Shown in pieces: positions 46,639-56,595 of a stretch of 64,000 nt of DNA. The DNA comes from an uncultured Alistipes sp. Lineage in GTDB: Bacteria > Bacteroidota > Bacteroidia > Bacteroidales > Rikenellaceae. The stretch covers positions 496,001 through 560,000 of the forward strand of contig CALURC010000016.1 of NCBI GenBank assembly GCA_944323075.1. Direction: 5' to 3'. Position numbers and translations under genes: made by a program. Within the stretch, counting starts at the first letter, position 1. Every line of letters begins with the position of its first letter. Under the pieces are notes generated by a model. It had not been told where the DNA came from. It worked only from the letters and a program-made list of their open reading frames with translations, and did no database searches.

Positions 46639-49142
46639 TAAAACCGAAAACTCATCGTCAAATAATAGGTCCTCGGATAGGCATACAAATATTTCGATCC
46701 AAACGGTTCGATGCTGCAGTTCACACCTGTTCCGGTACGTTTCAACCGCATCTGTTCATAACCGCTGTATACGATCCGGCGACGGTTGGCCAGATTGTTG
46801 ACCGATCCGCTAAGTGTCAGATAACCGCGCCCCAACCGAAACGTCTTATAGGCGAAAAGATTGATCGTAAACGCCTCCGGGAAACGTTCTTGAGTGACCA
46901 ACCGTTCGAGATCCTCGGGTGAGGCCGCATAGTCGAACACGCGCGACATGCGATTCAACGGACTGAGCGAAACGTAGTTGTCGGCCACGTAGTTCACCGA
47001 CACCGCTACCCGCCACATCCGTACGCCTTGATAACTCAACTCCGCAGCCGCCACACGTTGAGGCGATCCGCCCAGACGGTATCCCCGCAGATAGGAACGG
47101 GCATCGGGAGCAATCACCGACCCGTCCTTGTCCGAATAGATGCGAACCATCGGATCGTTCCGATAGGTGTTCCACGCCTGAGCAAATGCGGTCCGCAGCG
47201 CAAAGCGATCAGTCAACGCAATGTCGCAACCCAACTCGACCCCTGCATAGAGCTTGTCCATATCGGTAATGACCATATCCGAGAACACCGACGCCACATC
47301 GTCGTAGTATTGCCTCACGATATTCTCCCCACGCGTTGACAGGAGATAGCCACGCACTTCCAATCCGACGAAGCGTCCGGAAAAACGATAGGTGAACTCT
47401 CCGCCCAACCGATTCGTCGGGCGTGGATGATCGATCGTCCGGTTGCGGTACTCTACGGAGACGAAGACATCCTCTGCCGCAGGGGCCACGTCCCCGTACA
47501 ACAGATCCACTCCGAGCCGATGTTTCGGAGAAAAAAGGTAGCTCACCCCACCCTGCACCGTGTACTCCGTAAAACGTTGCCGCTCGGAAGCTCCATAAGA
47601 GGCCGTACCCGGAAACAGCTCCTTTTCGTAGTGTCCCACGCGATCGAATCCGATCAATGCTGCCCGCAATCCGACATATCCGCCGAACCGTTCGTTCCGG
47701 CGGTTCCGGAGATCGGCCATAAACCACCCTTCGCACGACGCATAACGAATATCGTAGTGGTATCCGTAGTCATCCCCCACTCTCACGATACGATCGGGAT
47801 AGCGCAAATCGTTCTGCAACTTGTCTCCGAAATATTGATCGTCGATCAGATAGGGGTCGATATCGTACAGTCCGGAGGCACCGAGCAGATCGTCGATCCG
47901 GTTGCTGGCCGTCATACGATCAGCCCGCACCCGCAAACCGCCGCTCAACGACAGAATCCGGGAAGGCGTATAGCTGAAACAACCGACAAGCTGTTGATTA
48001 AAATAGCGCCGCACGGCACTGCCCAACACATAGGCTGCGTCCAATGAGTCCCTGTTCCGATTGATGGCATACAGCTCCTCCCACGCGATCTGAGTCACCT
48101 TCGGATCGCGCGACCGCCACGCCTCGAGTACCGCCTCGCTCACCTGCGGATTATCAAAATAGCTCGGCAAATAACGGTAATAATCGGGAGTCGGAGAGTT
48201 CGCATCGTACCAATCGAGCATCGACTGAGCGGTAGTTCCCCACAGTGCGGCATAACTTACGGAGACCTTCCATCGTTCGTCGGGCTGATAGTTCCATGTT
48301 GCAAGGGCCATCGGCTGGGTATTGTCCCGAACACGGGAAGAGCGTTCACGCCCCTGCTGATAGCCCCAAGCCGGATTGTAAAGCAGATCTCCCGTTGCAT
48401 CGAACGCCTCCTGCACCGATGCACTTCTCAATCCGCGCTCGGTCGGGGCCACAAGGAACGACACCGACAGACTGCTACGTTTCCCCAAACGTTTGGAAAG
48501 CGACAGCGTGAGCGACCAGTCATCGGCATAAACGCCTCCGACGTGACGGTCACGTCCCCAACGACGCGACCCGGCAGCGAGGACCGCCCAGCCACCCTCC
48601 ATCTCGCCCGTCGTCGCACTCACCCGGAACCCATGCCGAAACCGACGGTCGGTAAACATCCACCCAATGCGGGAAGAGAGGGGCTCATCCAAAGGATCGA
48701 GATAAAATTCACGGATCCCGCCCTCACTTCCTATGGAGGTAAAAGCCCGCGCAAACCCTTCAGTTTCGATCTCCCTCCCGGGCGTTTCGTTCAGAGCAGA
48801 AAGGATACCCCAAAACGAATTTCCGGTTACAGGGTCATACAGATCGATCCCATTCAGCGTCCTGCGGCTGAAACTCCAATCGTATCCCCGACGGGAATAG
48901 CGTACGAACGAGAAATTATACCGAGACATCGAGGCAAACGGCGAATCATAGGCAGTCAATGGGATAGAGAGTTGAGCCTCATCCATCATCTCTCTTCTTC
49001 CAAAATCGGATTCTGTTTCATCATCTACTCTCCAAAGTTCACAAAAAGAAACTGCGGCTCCTTGACCGTTAAGATCAACAGCCACACACCCAAATACCCC
49101 CAGAAAAAGGAAAAAACGCTCCAGCAACGACCACCATCTCAC
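46638..49142 (-). CDS. TonB-dependent receptor-like outer-membrane protein
   Basis: An 834-residue beta-barrel protein with a signal peptide (LLERFFLFLGVFG). A plug-like region lies in the first 180 residues (SFSRRTLNGIDLYDPVTG), followed by many alternating aromatic strands and a final YPRTYYLTMSFRF ending in Phe, the usual barrel C-terminus. I see no carboxypeptidase-like N-terminal domain and no SusD partner, so it is not a SusC. The frame opens only with GTG at 49142, ten bases after a perfect AGGAGG at 49153-49158. It leads the operon with the two DUF5689 genes. The imported substrate is unknown; peptide, protein or metal complexes are all possible. Confidence 0.82.
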   Translation of the reverse strand: MRWWSLLERFFLFLGVFGCVAVDLNGQGAAVSFCELWRVDDETESDFGRREMMDEAQLSIPLTAYDSPFASMSRYNFSFVRYSRRGYDWSFSRRTLNGIDLYDPVTGNSFWGILSALNETPGREIETEGFARAFTSIGSEGGIREFYLDPLDEPLSSRIGWMFTDRRFRHGFRVSATTGEMEGGWAVLAAGSRRWGRDRHVGGVYADDWSLTLSLSKRLGKRSSLSVSFLVAPTERGLRSASVQEAFDATGDLLYNPAWGYQQGRERSSRVRDNTQPMALATWNYQPDERWKVSVSYAALWGTTAQSMLDWYDANSPTPDYYRYLPSYFDNPQVSEAVLEAWRSRDPKVTQIAWEELYAINRNRDSLDAAYVLGSAVRRYFNQQLVGCFSYTPSRILSLSGGLRVRADRMTASNRIDDLLGASGLYDIDPYLIDDQYFGDKLQNDLRYPDRIVRVGDDYGYHYDIRYASCEGWFMADLRNRRNERFGGYVGLRAALIGFDRVGHYEKELFPGTASYGASERQRFTEYTVQGGVSYLFSPKHRLGVDLLYGDVAPAAEDVFVSVEYRNRTIDHPRPTNRLGGEFTYRFSGRFVGLEVRGYLLSTRGENIVRQYYDDVASVFSDMVITDMDKLYAGVELGCDIALTDRFALRTAFAQAWNTYRNDPMVRIYSDKDGSVIAPDARSYLRGYRLGGSPQRVAAAELSYQGVRMWRVAVSVNYVADNYVSLSPLNRMSRVFDYAASPEDLERLVTQERFPEAFTINLFAYKTFRLGRGYLTLSGSVNNLANRRRIVYSGYEQMRLKRTGTGVNCSIEPFGSKYLYAYPRTYYLTMSFRF

Positions 49143-49152
49143 TCTATAAACA

Positions 49153-49158
49153 CCTCCT
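49153..49158 (-). promoter_or_regulatory. AGGAGG ribosome site deciding a GTG start
   Basis: A perfect Shine-Dalgarno sequence on the minus strand, 10 nt from the GTG at 49142. Such sites are not the rule in this phylum. It supports GTG as the receptor start codon. Confidence 0.65.
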
Positions 49159-49264
49159 ACTATTCACACAAACTAATACACATCTTTTTATAACTAAAAT
49201 TAATAGTTTAATCTGTTTTATGCAATTATTTCGTCTTTTTTTGGATATATTTTATTCATATATA

Positions 49265-49305
49265 ATTATAAGGTCCGAAACTATAATAGCCTCGGACCTT
49301 ATAAT
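49265..49305 (-). terminator. Hairpin after the GH20 gene
   Basis: A perfect 14-bp stem (49265-49278 with 49292-49305), 25 bp downstream of the GH20 stop, followed by A/T-rich sequence. It separates GH20 from the receptor operon. Confidence 0.7.
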
Positions 49306-49330
49306 CAACAAATATTATTATAATTAAAAT

Positions 49331-50932
49331 CTAATATTTATCCAACTGGGTTTTCAAATACCCTTTTTCTTTCCAGATGTTCTCGATCTTGCGGAACCGT
49401 TTGCGAAAATCTTCGTAATAGCGTTTATCGGCCGGGGTCCATCCACATTCGGCATAGGCGGCAATACGCGGGAAGACCTGATAATACAACCGATCGAGAT
49501 TCGGCGTATATTCACCCCACATTTGGCAACCCGTTCCGAGAATCTTCACTTTATCCTCTTCAGCCAGACCGTCCGGAATAGGATTGAACGAATAGGCTTT
49601 TTCCAACGGGGTCACCTCATACGGATAGTCGAGGTAGGTAAAGAACCGATTGGAGTTAACCACATCATACCCTTTTTCGATCGCCTTATTCACCAGACTG
49701 ATATCTCCATCCCAGAACTGAACAATCGTCCCCGGGGCGAGCTTCTCGGACTGGCTTGCCTGCACATGCGCTTCGCCACGTACGTTATCGCCCGTAATCT
49801 CGTTCCATCCGATCATACGACAACCTTTGGAGGCGAGGTATTTCGACATCCGGTTGATCGCCCACACCTGAAGGTCAGAGCAGGTCGGCAGGTTGTTCTC
49901 TTTCATAAAAGCTACGATCTCGGGCGAATTCTGCCAATGCGTATAGTTCGCCTCATCGCCACCGATGTGGACAATCTTCGAGGGGAAGAGCTCGACCACT
50001 TCATCGAGAATATCGTGCAAAAACTCCTCAACCTTCGGGTCGGTCACATCATAAAGATCTCCGTGAACCGGTTTCCCCTCCCTTTTGCTGCTCGATCCGA
50101 TCCATGGATAGGCAACAATCGATGCTGAAGCGTGACCCGGCACCTCGATTTCGGGAATCACTTTGATACCCCGATCGTCGGCATATTGTACGATCTCCCG
50201 AATTTCGTCCTGCGTATAATAGGTCCGGTAGGGGAACAGGCTGTCCCACTGTTGCGGAGTCAGATCCATGTGGTCGAAATCGCGCTTCGAACCCACCTCC
50301 GTCAGCAACGGATACTTCTTGATCTCAATCCGCCAACCCTGATCGTCGACCAGATGCCAATGGAACGTATTCATCTTCAGACGTGCCATCTCGTCGAGCA
50401 GATTTTTCACCGTCTCGGCACCTTGGAAATGGCGGCTTTCATCCTGCATGTAGGCTCTCCACGAGAAGGCCGGTTTATCCGCAATAATACACGACGGAAC
50501 TGTAACGCCGTCCGATCCAACACTCGTCAGCTGACGCAACGTTTGCAACGCATACAGCAAGCCAAAACGGGTATCAGCCTTTGCCACGATCTGCTCTCTG
50601 CGATTTCCCGGAGCTTTTACATATAATCCGTAAGCTTCGTCATTTCCCAATGAAGGAACCTCATTTAACTGAAAAACGATAGCCGCTTTCTTTGCCTTGG
50701 TAACATAAACCGGTTGGAATCCTGCTTCGGTCAGCACCTCGGTTACATACTCCTGATTCAGTCCGGCTTTCGGATCGAGATAGACTGCGGTCTCGCCACT
50801 CAATACGATCTCATCCTGAAATTTGGTAATCTTTTCCGGTTTGGGCAATACCTCAATGGTATTCTCCTGGGCCTGTACTCCTCCCACAAATAATAACACC
50901 GCTGCGAACAGCCCGATCAATTTTTTTCTCAT
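49331..50932 (-). CDS. GH20 beta-N-acetylhexosaminidase, exported
   Basis: Retaining, substrate-assisted hexosaminidase. The ATG at 50932 starts a signal peptide (MRKKLIGLFAAVLLFVGGVQAQ); the longer frame has no signal shape. 533 residues: a GH20b N-domain (about 25-145), then the barrel with the NTFHWHLVDDQGWRIEIKK motif. The catalytic Asp-Glu pair is in VHIGGDEANYTHW near 316, with YAECGWTP near the end. It releases terminal GlcNAc or GalNAc from host or dietary glycans in the periplasm. It follows the propeller glycosidase gene by 56 bp and may be cotranscribed. Confidence 0.96.
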   Translation of the reverse strand: MRKKLIGLFAAVLLFVGGVQAQENTIEVLPKPEKITKFQDEIVLSGETAVYLDPKAGLNQEYVTEVLTEAGFQPVYVTKAKKAAIVFQLNEVPSLGNDEAYGLYVKAPGNRREQIVAKADTRFGLLYALQTLRQLTSVGSDGVTVPSCIIADKPAFSWRAYMQDESRHFQGAETVKNLLDEMARLKMNTFHWHLVDDQGWRIEIKKYPLLTEVGSKRDFDHMDLTPQQWDSLFPYRTYYTQDEIREIVQYADDRGIKVIPEIEVPGHASASIVAYPWIGSSSKREGKPVHGDLYDVTDPKVEEFLHDILDEVVELFPSKIVHIGGDEANYTHWQNSPEIVAFMKENNLPTCSDLQVWAINRMSKYLASKGCRMIGWNEITGDNVRGEAHVQASQSEKLAPGTIVQFWDGDISLVNKAIEKGYDVVNSNRFFTYLDYPYEVTPLEKAYSFNPIPDGLAEEDKVKILGTGCQMWGEYTPNLDRLYYQVFPRIAAYAECGWTPADKRYYEDFRKRFRKIENIWKEKGYLKTQLDKY

Positions 50933-50988
50933 AAAACGTTTTTTATAAATTAGGTAAATTAAGGTTTTCAACAAATTTCAAGATTCGA

Positions 50989-51957
50989 TCAATAACGGAT
51001 CACTGGTGTTTCGCCATCCCATTCCACTTCCCAGAAACGGATAAAATTACCGTTCATTTTCCATTTAAAAGCAGAAAAGATCAACTCTCCTTTGTTCTCG
51101 ACAATTTCCCATCCAGACCACAAGCCGTCCGAAGGCCAGTTAAACGGGATCTCTTCCCATTTGTTGGACAACGGATCCTTGGTTTTACAGAGCACTTTGC
51201 CGTGCCCGCTAGTTGCAAACATGTAGTAGGTCCCGTCGTGTTCGAAAACGCGTGGACTCTCGGGAGTCGTAAACGTAATCAGTGCCGGACCTTTGTCCTC
51301 CCAATGAATCGCATCATCCGATGTTGCCAGACCAATGGCACCCTTTCCATCACTGGTCGTCACCATCGTAAACAACAGGAATTGGTCTTTGTAACGCAAG
51401 ATATGCGAGTCACGGCAATCTTCCCATCCAGTCGGGTTACGCATTGCCCATTCAGGTGCGGTAAAGATCGGATTCTCAGGGCACCGTTCCCAGTTATACA
51501 AATCCTTGCTGGTCGCCAAACCGATACTCTGTTTGCCAAGATAGCGATCGTCGAACCCGGTATACACCATATAATAAGTCCCTTTGTACTTCAAGATCGA
51601 GGGAGCCGATACGACCTGTCCTTCCCACGTTCCGGGAATAACGGCCATAACTCGCGGGTGGTGCTTCCAATGTACCAGATCGGTCGAAGTTGCATGCCCA
51701 AACGCCTTTTCACTATTCGGCTCCTGCCAATCCTGCGTATCATTGGCTTCTCCCACATTATAAAACAGATGGAATGTCCGTCCCTCTTTAAAGACGAAAT
51801 AATCCTTCATGTACTCTCCCTCTCGGGAAAACTCTCCGACCTGTCCGGAATTCTCGGATATCTTTTGCGGGCCCCGTGCTTCAAGCGAAGTTCCGATCAG
51901 ACAAGCTACTCCGACCAACAAAGCACACAACCCTTTTATACGGTTATTTTTACACAT
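50989..51957 (-). CDS. Five-bladed beta-propeller glycosidase (GH32/GH43-like), exported
   Basis: A 322-residue protein with a signal peptide (MCKNNRIKGLCALLVGVACLIG). Repeated blade motifs HLFYNVG, HATSTDLVHWKHH, YYMVYTG, LATSKDLYNWE and LATSDDAIHWED are the mark of GH32/43/68/117-type propellers. GWEDCRDSHILRY supplies the acidic Asp of the GH32-like RDP site. The family cannot be fixed by eye, so the substrate stays open. The ATG at 51957 gives a proper signal. It lies 40 bp after the biotin-carrier gene and 56 bp before GH20. Confidence 0.8.
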   Translation of the reverse strand: MCKNNRIKGLCALLVGVACLIGTSLEARGPQKISENSGQVGEFSREGEYMKDYFVFKEGRTFHLFYNVGEANDTQDWQEPNSEKAFGHATSTDLVHWKHHPRVMAVIPGTWEGQVVSAPSILKYKGTYYMVYTGFDDRYLGKQSIGLATSKDLYNWERCPENPIFTAPEWAMRNPTGWEDCRDSHILRYKDQFLLFTMVTTSDGKGAIGLATSDDAIHWEDKGPALITFTTPESPRVFEHDGTYYMFATSGHGKVLCKTKDPLSNKWEEIPFNWPSDGLWSGWEIVENKGELIFSAFKWKMNGNFIRFWEVEWDGETPVIRY

Positions 51958-51997
51958 AGCCGAATCATTAAACATTAAAAAACAATCTTTCCGAACT

Positions 51998-52432
51998 CTA
52001 GTTTTCAATAACAATCAGCACATCGCCTTCGAGAACGGAATCTCCTGTCGCCACCCGAATCTCGCGGACAGTACCCGCCTTATCCGAATCGACATTATTC
52101 TCCATCTTCATGGCTTCGAGGACCATAAGACACTGTCCGACGGAAACCGTATCACCCACTGCAACACGTATATCCATAATCACACCGGGTAGAGGACTCT
52201 TAATGGTTCCGCCCGCCGCCGCAGACTGAGCAGCCGGTGCGGCGGATGCCTGTACCGCCGGAGCCGATACGGCAGCCGGAGCTGCAGCAGTCGACTGTTT
52301 TGCCTTGGGCTCTTCGCCGACGGCCACTTCATACGGTTTCCCGTTGACCTCGACATCGGCACGAACCCCCTCCATGCCTTTGATCACGACCCGATAATCG
52401 TTTCCGTTTATCTTTAAATTATACTCTTTCAT
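51998..52432 (-). CDS. Biotin carboxyl carrier protein of an acyl-CoA decarboxylase
   Basis: A 144-residue carrier protein. The first 45 residues form a small beta part (MKEYNLKINGNDYRV) and a Pro/Ala-rich linker follows. The biotinyl domain (about 70-144) has VLEAMKMENNV, with biotin on the Lys. The longer open frame to 52597 lies mostly in the previous gene region, so ATG 52432 is used. It shuttles CO2 between the carboxyltransferase (MmdA type) and a membrane decarboxylase subunit. It is fourth in the epimerase-carboxyltransferase operon. Confidence 0.93.
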   Translation of the reverse strand: MKEYNLKINGNDYRVVIKGMEGVRADVEVNGKPYEVAVGEEPKAKQSTAAAPAAVSAPAVQASAAPAAQSAAAGGTIKSPLPGVIMDIRVAVGDTVSVGQCLMVLEAMKMENNVDSDKAGTVREIRVATGDSVLEGDVLIVIEN

Positions 52433-52473
52433 ACTTTTTTCGTTTAACACGTTACACTCCTTGCGTTGAAACG

Positions 52474-52701
52474 CTACGACCACCGGCGATTCCGCTGCGG
52501 CATCGGCGTCATCGCAAAGCGTTTGCTGCTCCACTCCGACTTTGCCGTACGGGACTGCATAGCCAATCCCTTTGCCGGATTTTTCACAGCCTTGCACTCG
52601 GTTTCATACAACTGCAACGCTACGGCGATTGCGGCAGCCACCTCTGCCTCCTCCATTCCGGAGCGACGGCCCGAGAATAATCTACACAAAAACCCTTTCA
52701 T
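52474..52701 (-). CDS. Small OadG-like decarboxylase subunit
   Basis: A 75-residue protein starting 2 bp after the mmdA stop. It has a helix with EEAEVAAAIAVALQLYE and a C-terminal SEWSSKRFAMTPMP. This recalls the soluble small proteins in Bacteroidota decarboxylase operons that end SPWSSKIYGLR-like and are grouped with OadG. It has no membrane segment, unlike classical OadG. A role as assembly or gamma-type subunit is inferred from context. Confidence 0.7.
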   Translation of the reverse strand: MKGFLCRLFSGRRSGMEEAEVAAAIAVALQLYETECKAVKNPAKGLAMQSRTAKSEWSSKRFAMTPMPQRNRRWS

Positions 52702-52703
52702 CG

Positions 52704-54266
<1,563 letters not shown>

Positions 54267-54285
54267 TTTCTTTCGGTTTTAAATT

Positions 54286-54696
54286 TCACTTGTTTTTATC
54301 CTCACACAGTTCGGTCAACACGCCGCCTGTGGATTTGGGATGCAAGAAGGCAATGCTCAAACCCTCTGCGCCCCCACGAGGTGCCTTATCAATCAACTGT
54401 ATACCGTTAGACTCACACTCTGCCAACGCCTGTTCAATTCCCTCAACGGCAAAGGCAACATGATGTACTCCTTCCCCCCGTTTTTCAATGAATTTTCCGA
54501 TCGATCCCTCTGGTGAGGTCGATTCGAGCAACTCTATTTTCGTCTGCCCTACTTTAAAGAAAGCAGTACGCACCTTCTGATCAGCTACCTCCTCAATATT
54601 GTAGCACTTGGTTCCAAGCATTTTTTCCCAATAAGGAATTGCGGTATCCAGACTTTTAACAGCAATACCTAAATGTTCAATGTGAGATACTTTCAT
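54286..54696 (-). CDS. mce: Methylmalonyl-CoA epimerase
   Basis: A 136-residue vicinal-oxygen-chelate enzyme that interconverts the R and S forms of methylmalonyl-CoA, linking the B12 mutase to the decarboxylase. The metal-binding motif IEHLGIAVKSLDTAIPYWE opens the protein, GEGVHHVAFAVEGIEQAL lies in the middle and GGVLTELCED near the end. It ends 19 bp before the mmdA start, so both are one transcript. The mutase genes are not in the window. Confidence 0.96.
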   Translation of the reverse strand: MKVSHIEHLGIAVKSLDTAIPYWEKMLGTKCYNIEEVADQKVRTAFFKVGQTKIELLESTSPEGSIGKFIEKRGEGVHHVAFAVEGIEQALAECESNGIQLIDKAPRGGAEGLSIAFLHPKSTGGVLTELCEDKNK

Positions 54697-54764
54697 AACG
54701 GTTCAGTTTTTTAGATTAGTAACTATGTTTCTTTTTTTGATTTCGACAGAGATGTTTTCCACTC

Positions 54765-55925
54765 CTACACCACCAGCCGCCGTGTCACAGCACACCGTTT
54801 CATCACCCACACGACTATTGCACTGATTACAAACGCCGAGCAGGCCATACATACGATGCGCAAAAAATAGGGCATCGCTCCGAACATGGCGAAACAATCG
54901 TATGCTATATGCACGAAAATAAAGTGACACAAATAGATACCGAAAGTCAACGACGCCAAATCGGCCAACCAACGTGACGGTTTAAGATTCAACTTTCGAA
55001 TAACGACGAACACCGCATAGGTCATCATAAAGACATTGATTCCGGTAAAATACCAAACAATCTCCAAATAAGCATAATTCCCGGGATAGAGTTTCTGTAC
55101 CCAAACATAGCCCAATGCCGTAATCAGATAACCCACGACAAACATCGGCACAGTAATACAGAGCGTTTTCCGCCAGCTCCATGCAGGCGGATATAGCACC
55201 AGATAATGAGCAAGAACCAAATATCCGATAAATCCGGAAACATAATAAAAAGTTCCGTACAGATTCCAATCGCATTCACCGAAGAGTCCCATGTGGCCGT
55301 AATTTCCGGCATAACCGAGCATCGGAGCGAGCATTCTCAGATAGGGCATCAGCAGCGTAACGCCCCATACCCACAAGAAAAGCCGGATTTCCCGTTTCGT
55401 CGCACGCTCAAGCCAAGCACTCAGAATCGGTAGGATCAGATAAAGCCCAACCAACATGTAAAGATACCACAATGGTGTTGTATCAAAATTGAAATTAAAG
55501 ATAAATGTATAGAGTTTGATACCGGTTGCCTGCGGTGTATATCCATCGGCCGGGAGCGCCGGATTCGCACTTTCCGGCTGAATATAATTCAAATAGACAA
55601 AAAAAAGGATGGGCAAGGCGATCGACCAAAAGATTAACGGAACGATAATCCGACCTATTCGTTTCCGGTAGAAATTGGCCATACCACTCTGCACGGGCAG
55701 CAGCAGGACTCCCGTCATCATAACGAACAACGGCACACTCGAGCGCACCAAACTTCCGGAAAACACTCCGGCCAGAAACGAAGCTCTATCTTGGTCGAAC
55801 TGGGCTACAAACGGATCACAGCAGTGGGCAAATACGACCATGAAGCACGACACCACACGCAACAGATCGATCCACCCGATCCGTTCGTCCTGCCGCAACA
55901 TCAAACCCGATCCGTTCATGTCCAT
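54765..55925 (-). CDS. Acyltransferase-3 family membrane protein
   Basis: An integral membrane acyltransferase of 386 residues with about ten hydrophobic helices. The opening RIGWIDLLRVVSCFMVVFAHCCDPF carries the catalytic His region of the acyltransferase-3 family. Members O-acetylate surface polysaccharides, peptidoglycan or enterobacterial common antigen. The target cannot be told here. It lies upstream of the epimerase with a 68-bp gap and may be transcribed separately. Confidence 0.88.
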   Translation of the reverse strand: MDMNGSGLMLRQDERIGWIDLLRVVSCFMVVFAHCCDPFVAQFDQDRASFLAGVFSGSLVRSSVPLFVMMTGVLLLPVQSGMANFYRKRIGRIIVPLIFWSIALPILFFVYLNYIQPESANPALPADGYTPQATGIKLYTFIFNFNFDTTPLWYLYMLVGLYLILPILSAWLERATKREIRLFLWVWGVTLLMPYLRMLAPMLGYAGNYGHMGLFGECDWNLYGTFYYVSGFIGYLVLAHYLVLYPPAWSWRKTLCITVPMFVVGYLITALGYVWVQKLYPGNYAYLEIVWYFTGINVFMMTYAVFVVIRKLNLKPSRWLADLASLTFGIYLCHFIFVHIAYDCFAMFGAMPYFLRIVCMACSAFVISAIVVWVMKRCAVTRRLVV

Positions 55926-56068
55926 ACATCTTAATCCCTTCCTGCGAAATTAATATTTTTTTTAAGAAATTACAATCGGAATTCACCGTTCTCACACTCA
56001 ATCTGGACAAAACGAACGCCATGTTGCAACTTTTCGACCGTCTGAACGTTTTATCTAAAAGAAATGAT

Positions 56069-56076
56069 TATTTTTG
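56069..56076 (+). promoter_or_regulatory. Predicted -7 box for the thioredoxin-fold gene
   Basis: TATTTTTG matches TAnnTTTG, 16 bp before the ATG. Confidence 0.5.
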
Positions 56077-56092
56077 TTAAAATTGTCCGCCT

Positions 56093-56554
56093 ATGAAAAA
56101 GTTCGTTATCCTATTAGGCATGGTATTGCTCATGAGCAACACTCTTTTGGCCCAAAAACTGATCATTGGCGTCAAAGCCCCCGATCTAAAAATCAAAGAG
56201 TGGATCACCGACCAACAACCGAATAGTGGGAAGCCCACGTTGATCGAATTCTTTTTCTCGCGCAGCGAACCGAGTTGCCGCAGGCTGACCGTTATGGATT
56301 CTTTCGCAAAAAAATACGGAGACAGCCTTAATGTAATCGTTATCGCCTGTGAGCCTAAAGAACGGGTACTCAAGGCTACTGAGAAATATATTTTTGCGGT
56401 CGGACTGGACACCGACAACAAAACATTTTCTGCCTACGGAGCAGAATTCGTTCCTTTCGGGGTCCTGCTCGACGATAAAAATAAAGTCCTTTGGTTTGGA
56501 AACTCTTCGAAATTCGGAGACCAAGAGTTACAAGCCGCCTTATCGAAAAAATAG
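56093..56554 (+). CDS. Thioredoxin-fold protein with incomplete redox motif
   Basis: A 153-residue exported protein (signal KKFVILLGMVLLMSNTLLAQ) of the AhpC/TSA-TlpA type: GVKAPDLKIKEW near 25, TLIEFFFSRSEPSCRRLTVMD near 52, VIVIACEP and a cis-Pro-type VPFGVLLDDKNKV. Where a TlpA protein has WCGPC, this one has SEPSC, so only the second Cys remains. It may not act as a disulfide reductase. It precedes the PqaA-like gene by 41 bp. Confidence 0.75.
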   Translation: MKKFVILLGMVLLMSNTLLAQKLIIGVKAPDLKIKEWITDQQPNSGKPTLIEFFFSRSEPSCRRLTVMDSFAKKYGDSLNVIVIACEPKERVLKATEKYIFAVGLDTDNKTFSAYGAEFVPFGVLLDDKNKVLWFGNSSKFGDQELQAALSKK

Positions 56555-56595
56555 ATTCCAGACCTCCTGATTCATCCGATTAAAAACGCTTCGCC

